Part shown: positions 49,885-59,228 of the stretch, piece by piece
Layout of the letters: every line of letters starts with the position of its first letter
Position numbering within the stretch: position 1 is the first letter of the stretch
NCBI RefSeq assembly: GCF_019430885.1
Contig: NZ_JAHYBZ010000004.1
Location: forward strand, 62,001-126,000
Reading direction: 5' to 3'
DNA length: 64,000 nt
Origin: Roseomonas alba
GTDB lineage: Bacteria > Pseudomonadota > Alphaproteobacteria > Acetobacterales > Acetobacteraceae
Program-made: the position numbers and the translations under genes
Notes under the pieces: model-generated
Told to the model about the DNA's origin: nothing
The model's database searches: none
The model's input: the letters and a program-made list of their open reading frames with translations, nothing else

Positions 49885-50445
49885 CTGCGCGTCCTGCTTG
49901 TCGATACCGATGCCGCGCGCGCCAGCCAGGTCCAGGCGGGGCTTGAGACCGCAGGCTTCATCGTGGTCGCGGTGTCCTCGAACACCGCGGATCTGATTGG
50001 TCTGGTGCGCGAATCCCAGGCCGATGTGATCGTCTGCGACCTGGACGATCCGTCCCGCGACGCATTGGAGAGCATGCGGGCGCTGAACCGCGACGAACCC
50101 CGCCCCGTCGTCGTCTTCGCCAGCCGCGGCGATGCCGACCAGATCGAGGCCGCGCTGGATGCCGGGGTCGCTGCCTATGTGGTCGAAGGGCTCGCCCCGG
50201 CGCGCGTCCGACCGGTGCTGGAGGTTGCTATCCGGCGCTTCCGTGCCTTCCAGGCCCTGCGCCAGGAGCGCGACGAAGCCCGGGCGACGCTCGCCGAACG
50301 CACGGTGATCGAGCGTGCCAAGGGCATCCTGATGCAGCGCCGCCGGCTGTCGGAGCCAGACGCCTATCGGCTGATGCGCCGCTGGTCGATGGATCGCGGG
50401 CTTAAAATGGTGGCAGTCGCCGAGGATATTCTGTCCAATAAGTGA
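49885..50445 (+). CDS. nasT: NasT-type ANTAR response regulator, no canonical start codon
   Basis: About 186 residues. The receiver domain begins LRVLLVDTDAARASQVQAG, as NasT proteins begin LRILLIND, and carries the VIVCDLDDPSRDALE phospho-site region. The C-terminal ANTAR RNA-binding domain reads ERTVIERAKGILMQRRRLSEPDAYRLMRRWSMDRGLKMVAVAEDI. NasT binds leader RNA and prevents transcription termination when its partner NasS senses nitrate. From the AraC stop at 49818 to this domain the frame has no ATG, GTG or TTG. CTG 49885 has GGGGAG nine bases upstream and gives the right N-terminus. The next GTG (49963) would delete the first strand. A CTG start is inference. Confidence 0.85.
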   Translation: MRVLLVDTDAARASQVQAGLETAGFIVVAVSSNTADLIGLVRESQADVIVCDLDDPSRDALESMRALNRDEPRPVVVFASRGDADQIEAALDAGVAAYVVEGLAPARVRPVLEVAIRRFRAFQALRQERDEARATLAERTVIERAKGILMQRRRLSEPDAYRLMRRWSMDRGLKMVAVAEDILSNK

Positions 50446-50492
50446 CCATTATGGTCCAATAATGGGCATTATCGTTCCGGGTTGGCCGATTT

Positions 50493-50515
50493 GCCCGTTG
50501 TGCGGGCTATTTTTT
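50493..50515 (+). terminator. Rho-independent terminator between nasT and nasS
   Basis: GCCCG, loop TTGTG, CGGGC, then TA and six Ts. It lies 48 bases after the nasT stop and 168 bases before nasS. In NasST systems a terminator in the leader is overridden by NasT, so this could be the regulated element; it could also just end nasT. The paired hexaloop hairpins that ANTAR proteins bind were not identified by eye. Confidence 0.75.
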
Positions 50516-50646
50516 CCTTCCCAATCGCTGTGTCGCTACGGCAAAAAGCGCGTGCGTTGCAGCAAGCGGCGCGTCCTCGGCCACAACGGCGTGCCCGAAG
50601 TGACTTCTGTCCGGTCGACCCGACGGGCCAATGGCGGTCCGTCTGA

Positions 50647-50667
50647 GCGGGATCCAGGTGATCCCGC
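50647..50667 (+). promoter_or_regulatory. Hairpin just upstream of the nasS ribosome-binding site
   Basis: GCGGGATC and GATCCCGC form an 8-bp stem around CAGGT, ending three bases before GGAG, the nasS ribosome-binding site (start 50683). It may form part of the leader's regulatory structure or affect nasS translation. No direct evidence distinguishes these. Confidence 0.45.
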
Positions 50668-50682
50668 CCGGAGCAGCGTCAC

Positions 50683-51786
50683 ATGGATCGCGCGCCTGAA
50701 CGCCCCCTGCGCATCGGTTTCGTTCCCCTCACGGATGCCGCGCCGCTCGTCATCGCGGATGCGCTCGGCCTTTTTGCGCGCCATGGCGTGCCCGTGGTGC
50801 TCTCGGCCGAGGCCGGCTGGGCGGCCCTGCGCGACAAGCTCGCCTTCGGTGCACTGGATGGCGCCCATCTGCTCGGTCCACTCGCGATTGCCCTCGCCGC
50901 GGGCATCGGGGGCCTGCGCCGGCGACTGACCGTCACCGCCGGGCTGGCGCGCAACGGCAACACCATCGTGCTCTCGCCGGCCCTGGCCTCGGCGATCGGG
51001 GGCTTCGCCGCGCCGCTCGACCCGCGCCGCTTCGCCGAGGCTCTGCATGCCCGCGCCGAGGAAGGCCTGCCGCCGCCGACCATCGCGGTCGTCTTCCCCT
51101 TCTCCTCCCACAACTACCTGTTGCGGCACTGGCTGGCGGCAGGCGGCCTCGATCCCGACCATGATGTGCGGCTGGTGGTGGTGCCGCCGCCGCGCGTCGC
51201 CCGCGCGCTCGCCGATGGCGCCATCGAGGGCTTCTGCGTCGGCGAGCCCTGGGGCAGTCATGCGGTCGCGACCGGCGCGGGCCGCTTCGCGCTCGCCACC
51301 GCCGACATCTGGCCCGACCACCCGGAGAAAGTGCTCGCCTTCGCCGAGGGGCTGGTGGAGCAGGACGAGGCCTCGATCCTGGCCGTCACCGCCGCGGTGA
51401 TCGAGGCGGCGCGCTGGCTGGACGATTCCGCCAACCGCGTCGAAGCCGGCCGCATCCTGCAGGAGCGCGTCTTCCCCGAACTGCCGCGCTCGACGATCGT
51501 CGCCGCGCTGGAAGGCCAGGTCGCCGCCGCCCAGGGCGCCCAGCCGCAGGGGCTGCGCGCGCCGTTGCGTTTCCTCGCAGCCTCCCGCCCCTGCCCCGAG
51601 GAAGCCGCCGCCTGGCTCGCCGCCATGCGCCGCTGGGGCCATGCGGCCACCGCGGATGCCAAGGCCATCGCGCCATGGCGCCCTGACCTGTGGGAGCGGG
51701 CTGCGTCGCGGCTGTCGCCCCGGCCGGAGGCCGGCCGGCCCACGCGTTCTCCCCTTCTCAACACGCCCCTGGAGTCCGACGCATGA
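50683..51786 (+). CDS. nasS: NasS-type cytoplasmic nitrate sensor
   Basis: 367 residues homologous to NrtA/CmpA periplasmic binding proteins but with no signal peptide, the hallmark of NasS. LRIGFVPLTDAAPLVIADALGLFARHG starts the fold. SHNYLLRHWLAAGGLDPDHDV and FCVGEPWGSHAVATGAGRF hold the likely nitrate-site residues, and WPDHPEKVLAFAEGLVE follows. NasS binds nitrate/nitrite and releases NasT, which then allows transcription past the leader terminator. It shares its end with the nrtA start (ATGA overlap), so it heads the 12-kb operon. It could be mistaken for a second NrtA, but lack of export and adjacency to nasT argue for the sensor. Confidence 0.9.
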   Translation: MDRAPERPLRIGFVPLTDAAPLVIADALGLFARHGVPVVLSAEAGWAALRDKLAFGALDGAHLLGPLAIALAAGIGGLRRRLTVTAGLARNGNTIVLSPALASAIGGFAAPLDPRRFAEALHARAEEGLPPPTIAVVFPFSSHNYLLRHWLAAGGLDPDHDVRLVVVPPPRVARALADGAIEGFCVGEPWGSHAVATGAGRFALATADIWPDHPEKVLAFAEGLVEQDEASILAVTAAVIEAARWLDDSANRVEAGRILQERVFPELPRSTIVAALEGQVAAAQGAQPQGLRAPLRFLAASRPCPEEAAAWLAAMRRWGHAATADAKAIAPWRPDLWERAASRLSPRPEAGRPTRSPLLNTPLESDA

Positions 51787-53057
51787 GCCAGACACCGATC
51801 CGTCGCCGCGCCGCCCTGGCCGGCACCGCCGCATTGCTAGCCGCCGCGAGGGCCGCGTTGCCGCGCGGTGCCTTCGCGCAGGGCGCAACCACGCCGGAGG
51901 TCCGCAAGGCGGTGCTCGGCTACATCGCGCTGACTGACAGCGCGCCGCTGATCATCGCGAAGGAGCGCGGGCTCTTCGCCAAGTACGGCATGCCCGATGT
52001 CGAGGTGACCAAGCAGGCGAGCTGGGGTGCGACGCGCGACAACCTCGTGCTCGGCGGGGCGCGGGGCGGCATCGACGGCGCGCATCTGCTCACGCCCATG
52101 GCCTATCTGATCCACACCGGCCGCGTGGTGCAGAACGGCCAGCCGGTGCCGATGGCGATCCTCGCCCGGTTGAACATCAATGGCCAGGGCATCTCGGTGG
52201 CCGGCAAGCATGCCGCGCTGCGCGTCGGCCTCGATGCCGCTCCGCTGCGCGGCGTCCTGACCGCCGACAGCAAGGTCGCCATGACCTTCCGCGGCGGCAC
52301 CCACGACCTGTGGCTGCGCTACTGGCTCGCCGCCGCCGGCATCGATCCCGACAAGGACGTGCAGACCATCGTGGTGCCGCCGCCGCAGATGGTGGCCAAT
52401 GTGAAGGTCGGCACCATGGACGCCTTTTGCGTCGGAGAGCCGTGGAACGACCAGACCGTGCATCAGCGCGTCGGCTATTCCGCCGTCGTCACCGGCGAGT
52501 TGTGGAAGAACCATCCGGAGAAGGCGCTCGCCCTGCGCGGCGACTGGGTCGCCGGGAACCCGCGTGCCGCCGAGGCGCTGACCGCCGCGGTGATCGAGGC
52601 GCAGCGCTGGTGCGACGAGGACGGCAACAAGCCCGAGATGTGCAGCATCATCGGCCGCCGCGCCTGGTTCAACGTGCCGGTCGCCGACATCCTGCCGCGC
52701 AGCCGCGGCGAGATCGAATACGGCGATGGCCGCACGGTGCGCAATCCGGATCTGGCCATGAAGTTCTGGCGGGACCAAGCCTCCTATCCCTTCCACAGCC
52801 ATGACCTTTGGTTCCTGACCGAGGACATCCGCTGGGGCGTGCTGCCGGAGGCGACCGACACCGCGAAGCTGATCCGCGAGGTGAACAGGGAAGGCATCTG
52901 GCGTGCCGCCGCCGCCCGCGCCGGCGTGCCGAACGCCGAGATGCCCTCAGGCACCTCCCGTGGCACCGAGACCTTCTTCGACGGCAAGGTCTTCGATCCC
53001 GAGAATCCCCGCGCCTACCTCGACAGCCTCGCCATCAAGAAGCTGACGACGGCCTGA
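51783..53057 (+). CDS. nrtA: Nitrate ABC transporter substrate-binding protein
   Basis: 424 residues. The N-terminus (PIRRRAALAGTAALLAAARA) is a twin-arginine-like export signal cleaved after AFAQG. The mature protein is a CmpA/NrtA binding protein: VLGYIALTDSAPLIIAKERGLFAKYG, the ASWGATRDNLVLG site, FRGGTHDLWLRYWLAAAGIDPDKDV and FCVGEPWNDQTVHQR. It captures nitrate (or nitrite, cyanate) in the periplasm and passes it to NrtB. The ATG at 51783 overlaps the nasS stop by ATGA, giving translational coupling. nrtB follows after four bases. Bicarbonate-type relatives exist, but this operon fixes the role as nitrate. Confidence 0.93.
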   Translation: MSQTPIRRRAALAGTAALLAAARAALPRGAFAQGATTPEVRKAVLGYIALTDSAPLIIAKERGLFAKYGMPDVEVTKQASWGATRDNLVLGGARGGIDGAHLLTPMAYLIHTGRVVQNGQPVPMAILARLNINGQGISVAGKHAALRVGLDAAPLRGVLTADSKVAMTFRGGTHDLWLRYWLAAAGIDPDKDVQTIVVPPPQMVANVKVGTMDAFCVGEPWNDQTVHQRVGYSAVVTGELWKNHPEKALALRGDWVAGNPRAAEALTAAVIEAQRWCDEDGNKPEMCSIIGRRAWFNVPVADILPRSRGEIEYGDGRTVRNPDLAMKFWRDQASYPFHSHDLWFLTEDIRWGVLPEATDTAKLIREVNREGIWRAAAARAGVPNAEMPSGTSRGTETFFDGKVFDPENPRAYLDSLAIKKLTTA

Positions 53058-53061
53058 ACCG

Positions 53062-53943
53062 ATGAACGCCATGACCGACACCACGATCTCCGCCTCGATC
53101 GCCGCCTCGACGCCCACGCCGCTGCGTCGAGCCCCGACGCTCGCCGATCGGATGCGCCCCCATGTGCAGCATGCGCTGGCGGTGGCGATCCCACCGCTGG
53201 TGCTGCTCGCGCTACTCGTCGGCGCCTGGGAATGGGCGGCGAGCGGACCCAATGCCAGCCTGCCCCCGCCATCCAAGGTGTGGGAGGATGCGAACGAGCT
53301 GATCCTCAACCCCTTCTACGACCGCGGCGGGCTCGACAAGGGCCTTGGCCTGCACCTGTTCGCCAGCCTTCAGCGCGTCGCGGTGGGCTTCGCGCTCTCT
53401 GCCGTCGCCGGCATCGCGCTGGGGCTGCTGGTGGGGTCCTCGACGCTCGCCATGCGGGCGCTCGATCCGCTGTTCCAGGTGCTGCGCACCGTGCCGCCGC
53501 TCGCCTGGCTGCCGCTCGCTCTCGCCGCCTTCCGCGAAGCCCAGCCCAGCGCGATCTTCGTCATCTTCATCACCGCGGTATGGCCGATCATCATCAACAC
53601 CGCGGTCGGTGTGCGCAACGTGCCGCAGGACTACCGCAACGTCGCGCGGGTCATCCGCCTGTCGCATCCCGACTGGTTCCTGCGCATCGTGGTCCCCGCC
53701 GCCGCACCCTACATCTTCACCGGCCTGCGCATCGGCGTCGGCCTGTCCTGGCTCGCCATCATCGCGGCCGAGATGCTGACCGGCGGCGTGGGCATCGGCT
53801 TCTTCGTCTGGGATGCGTGGAACTCCTCCAACCTCTCCGACATCATCGTCGCCCTCGTCTATATCGGGCTGGTCGGCTTCGTGCTCGATCGGATGATGGC
53901 GCTCCTCGCCCGCGTCGTGACGCGCGGCACCAGCGTGCAGTGA
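53062..53943 (+). CDS. nrtB: Nitrate ABC transporter permease
   Basis: 293 residues with about six membrane helices, of the SsuC/TauC/NrtB permease type. The first helix is near 38-58 (ALAVAIPPLVLLALLVGAWEW). The ATPase-contact motif follows the fourth helix, with NVARVIRLSHPDWFLRIVVPAAAPYIFTGLRIG. ITAVWPIIINTAVGV and WLAIIAAEMLTGG are family segments. It forms the membrane channel with NrtC in the inner membrane. It lies four bases after nrtA and 11 before nrtC. Start at ATG 53062; a second ATG three codons later is also possible. Confidence 0.93.
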   Translation: MNAMTDTTISASIAASTPTPLRRAPTLADRMRPHVQHALAVAIPPLVLLALLVGAWEWAASGPNASLPPPSKVWEDANELILNPFYDRGGLDKGLGLHLFASLQRVAVGFALSAVAGIALGLLVGSSTLAMRALDPLFQVLRTVPPLAWLPLALAAFREAQPSAIFVIFITAVWPIIINTAVGVRNVPQDYRNVARVIRLSHPDWFLRIVVPAAAPYIFTGLRIGVGLSWLAIIAAEMLTGGVGIGFFVWDAWNSSNLSDIIVALVYIGLVGFVLDRMMALLARVVTRGTSVQ

Positions 53944-53954
53944 GGACCGCAGCC

Positions 53955-54746
53955 ATGGAACGCGCTTTCCTCGAGATCAGCCAGGTCGTCGTGCGCTTCG
54001 GCAAGGCGGCGGCCCCCGTGCTCAACGGTGTCGACCTCAAGGTCGCCCGCGGCGAGTACATCTCCGTCATCGGGCATTCGGGCTGCGGCAAGTCGACGCT
54101 GCTGAACGTGGTGGCCGGGCTGCTGCCCGCCAGCCTGGGCGGCGTGCTGCTGGAAGGGACCGAGGTGGACGAGCCCGGGCCCGACCGCGCCGTGGTCTTC
54201 CAGAACCATTCGCTGCTGCCCTGGCTGACTGTCTATGAGAATGTCCGCCTCGCGGTGGACCGCACCTCGGGCCGCGCCATGTCACGCGCCGAACGCGATG
54301 AATGGACGCGCGAGAACCTCGCTTTGGTGCGCATGACCGACCATCTGCAGAAGCGCCCGAACGAGATTTCGGGTGGCATGAAGCAGCGCGTCGGCATTGC
54401 GCGGGCGATCGCGATGCGCCCCAAGGTGCTGCTGCTGGACGAGCCCTTCGGTGCGCTCGACGCACTGACGCGGGCCCATCTCCAGGACCAGGTGATGGAC
54501 ATCCACACCAGGCTCGGCACCACGGTCATGATGATCACCCATGACGTGGACGAGGCGGTGCTGCTGTCCGACCGCATCGTGATGATGACCAACGGGCCGA
54601 ATGCGACGATCGGCGAGGTCCTGGAGGTGGACCTGCCGCGCCCGCGCGACCGGCTGTCCCTCGCCTCCGATCCGCGATTCCTCTCGGCGCGCGAGGCGGT
54701 GCTGCGCTTCCTGCATGAACGCCACGCCCTGCCGAAGGTGGCCTGA
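53955..54746 (+). CDS. nrtC: Nitrate ABC transporter ATP-binding protein
   Basis: 263 residues of a single ABC ATPase domain. Walker A is GHSGCGKST at 40-48, the Q-loop lies in VVFQNHSLLPWLTVYENVR, the ABC signature is ISGGMKQRVGIARAIA near 138, Walker B is VLLLDEPFGALDALTRA near 158, and the switch histidine is in MMITHDVDEAVLLSDR. It powers nitrate uptake with NrtB. It is of the short NrtD/SsuB length; cyanobacterial NrtC carries an extra NrtA-like domain that is missing here. The next gene starts two bases after its stop. Confidence 0.93.
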   Translation: MERAFLEISQVVVRFGKAAAPVLNGVDLKVARGEYISVIGHSGCGKSTLLNVVAGLLPASLGGVLLEGTEVDEPGPDRAVVFQNHSLLPWLTVYENVRLAVDRTSGRAMSRAERDEWTRENLALVRMTDHLQKRPNEISGGMKQRVGIARAIAMRPKVLLLDEPFGALDALTRAHLQDQVMDIHTRLGTTVMMITHDVDEAVLLSDRIVMMTNGPNATIGEVLEVDLPRPRDRLSLASDPRFLSAREAVLRFLHERHALPKVA

Positions 54747-54748
54747 CC

Positions 54749-55941
54749 ATGCGCGTGCTGGTGATCGGCGCCGGACCAGCCGGAGCCCGCTGCGCCGAAC
54801 GCGCCGCGGAGGCCGGCATGGTGGTGACGCTGTGCGGCGCGGAGCCCGCCCTGCCCTATGACCGCGTCGCCCTCGGCCGCGTGCTGTCGGGCGAGGCGGA
54901 GCCGCCGGCGCTGATCACGCACGGCGCGGCGCGGCTGCGCGACCTCGGCATCACCTTCCGCCCGGCGACCCGCATCGCCGCCCTGGATGCGGCGGCGGGC
55001 CGCGCCGAGACCGCGCGCGGGGAGACGATCGGCTTCGACCGCGCCGTGATCGCGACGGGATCGGAGGCGGTGCGCCTGCCGCTGCCGGGCGCGGCACTGC
55101 CGGATGTCTTTCTCTATCGCAGCATGGCCGATGTGATCGCGATGCGGCGCCGGGTCACGCGCGGCACGCGCGTCGCCGTCATCGGCGGCGGGCTGCTGGG
55201 GCTCGAGGCCGCGGCGTCCGTCTCCCAGCTCGGCGCGCGCGTCACCGTGGTCCATGCGGTGGGCTGGCCGATGGAGCGCCAGCTCGACCCCATGGCAGGT
55301 GCGCTTCTCGCCCGCCAGCTCGGCGCGACGCGGCGCCTCGACTTCGCCATGCCAGCGCTGAGCGAGGCAATCGAGGGACAGGATCATGTCACCGGGCTCC
55401 GCCTCGCCGACGGGCGCAGCATCGCCTGCGAGATGGTCGTAATGGCCGTCGGCGTGCGGCCGTCCGTGGCGCTGGCGCGGGAGGCGGGACTCACCGTCGC
55501 GCGCGGTATCGTGGTGGACGATGCGATGCGCAGCAGCGTGCCCTCCGTGCTCGCCATCGGCGAATGCGCGGAACACCGCGGCATCGTCTGCGGGCTGGTC
55601 GCGCCGGCGTTCGCCATGGCGGAGGCCGCAGCGGCGACACTGCGCGGGGAGGCCGCGATCTATGCCCCGCGCCCCGATCCGACGGCGCTGAAGGTCTCGG
55701 GCATCGATGTCTGGTCGGCCGGCGAGATCGAGCCGGCCGATGCCGAGGCCATCACCCTGTCCGATGCCGCCATCGGTCGCTATCGCCGGCTGTGGCTGCG
55801 GGGCGGGCGGCTGGTGGGCGCGGTGCTGTATGGCGACACCGCCGATGCGCCCTTCTACCTCGGCCTGATGGCCGGGGGCCGCGACGTCACGGCGATGCGC
55901 GACCTGCTACCCTTCGGCGCCGCCTTCCAGGAGGTGGCGTG

Positions 55942-55942
<1 letters not shown>
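54749..55942 (+). CDS. Stand-alone FAD/NAD(P)H reductase, NirB N-terminal-like
   Basis: 397 residues with two dinucleotide folds: FAD site VLVIGAGPAGARCAERA at 3-19 and NAD(P)H site VAVIGGGLLGLEAAASV near 147. VLAIGECAEHRGIVCGLVAPAFAMAE near 270 is the C-terminal FAD motif. It resembles the N-terminal reductase region of NirB/NasB-type nitrite reductases and rubredoxin reductases, but ends before any iron-sulfur or siroheme domain. It probably supplies electrons from NAD(P)H to NirA or NasA in this operon. The stop overlaps the start of the nirA-like gene by one base. In most NirB enzymes this domain is fused to the catalytic part. Confidence 0.88.
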
Positions 55943-57680
<1,738 letters not shown>

Positions 57681-57684
<4 letters not shown>

Positions 57685-59228
57685 TCCCGCAGGCCTTTCC
57701 CGGTCCCGCGCCGGTACCCCTCATCCCCGACAGCGCCCCCTTCACCCCGGCGCAGCGCGCCTGGCTGAACGGTTTCCTGGCCGGGCTCTATGGCGGTGCG
57801 GCCGAAGCCGGGGCGTCCGCTCCGGCGCCGGCCGAGGATTTCCCCTGGCACGACCCGGCGCTGGAGCTCGACGAGCGCCTCGCCCTCGCCGAGGGCCGCC
57901 CGCTGAACAGGCGGCTGATGGCGGCGATGGCGCAGCTCGATTGCGGGCAATGCGGCTATCTCTGCCAGACCTATTCCGAGGCGCTGGCGGCGGGCAGCGA
58001 GACCTCCACCGCGCTGTGCGTGCCCGGGGCCAAGGCGACGCAGAAGGCGCTGAAGGCGATCCTCGCCGAGGCGCCGGCGGCACCCGTCGCGGCGCCGGCG
58101 GCCCCGGTCGCCGTGGCGGCGCCGAAGGGCGTGCCGGTCCCCGTTCTGTCCGCGACGCGGCTGACCGCGGTGGGGTCGGACAAGGATGTGCGGCATGTCG
58201 TCCTCGACCTCGCCGGCAGCGGGTTGCGCTACGAGCCGGGCGACAGCCTTTCCCTGTCCTGCCCCAACGATCCGGGGCTGGTGGAGGCCGTGATGGCTGC
58301 GCTGCTCGCCGATCCCGCGACGCCGGTGCGGGTCGGCGGCGCCGAGACGACACTGCGGGATGCGCTGGCGACGCGGATCGACATCGCGCGGCCGCTCGAC
58401 CGGACGATGGATCTGCTGGCCGGCGCGGCGACCGATCCGGCGCAGGCCAGGGCGTTGCGCGCGCTGTCCGATGGTGATGACGGGGCGGAACCCGCCGATG
58501 CGGACCTGCTCGACCTGCTCGTCGCCTTTCCCTCGGCGCGGCCGCCGCTGCAGGGGCTGCTCGACAGCCTGCCGAGCCTGAAGCCACGGCTCTATTCGAT
58601 CGCGTCCTCGATGGCGGCGGTGGGCGATCGCGTCGAGCTCTGTGTCGGCGTGGTGCGCGACACGCGGCGGGGCCGCGCGCGGGATGGCGTGGCGTCCTGC
58701 CACCTGGCCTATCGCGCCACGCCCGAAGCCCCGCTGCGCGCCGAGATCCAGGTCAGCCATTTCCGCCTGCCCGCCGATCCCGCGACACCGGTGATCATGG
58801 TCGGGCCCGGAACCGGCATCGCGCCCTTCCGGGCGTTCCTTCAGCACCGCGCGGCGCGCGGCGACAAGGGTCGGACCTGGCTGCTCTTCGGTGACCGGCG
58901 CCGCGCCTCGGACTTCCTGTTCGAACGCGAGATCGAGGCCTGGCGGCAGGCCGGCACGCTGTCGCGCCTGTCGCTGGCCTGGAGCCGCGACGGCACGCGC
59001 AAGGACTACGTCCAGCACCGCATGGCCGAGGATTCGGCCGATCTGTGGCGCTGGCTGCAGGACGGGGCGCATTTCTACGTCTGCGGCGATGCCTCGCGCA
59101 TGGCCCGCGACGTGGACAGCGCGCTGCGTGGTGTCGCGCAGACGGAAGGCGGCATGACCGCCGACCAGGCGCGCGACTGGATCGTCGCACTGGCCCGCCA
59201 GGGCCGCTATCAGCGGGATGTCTACTGA
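57681..59228 (+). CDS. CysJ-like flavoprotein reductase with 4Fe-4S domain
   Basis: 515 residues. The N-terminal part (about 20-40) has PFTPAQRAWLNGFLAGLYGG. A four-cysteine cluster (Cys88, Cys91, Cys95, Cys113 in LDCGQCGYLCQTYSEAL ... ALCVPG) fits an Fe4S4 domain in the place where CysJ has its flavodoxin domain. An alanine/proline linker leads to an FAD/NADP reductase module: KPRLYSIASS, IMVGPGTGIAPFRAFLQ, FLFEREIE and FYVCGDASRMARDVD. It probably moves electrons from NADPH through FAD and the iron-sulfur cluster to NirA or NasA. It overlaps nirA by four bases and nasA by one. Confidence 0.9.

Noticed and set aside
50446-50545. A bipartite ANTAR hexaloop motif in the nasT-nasS spacer
   Set aside because: Several short hairpins can be drawn (for example GACC/GGTC and CCATTAT/ATAATGG), but none has the A1/G4 hexaloop pair, so the motif is not claimed.
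50683-51786. This gene as a second periplasmic nitrate-binding protein
   Set aside because: It lacks any export signal and sits next to nasT, which fits the sensor NasS.
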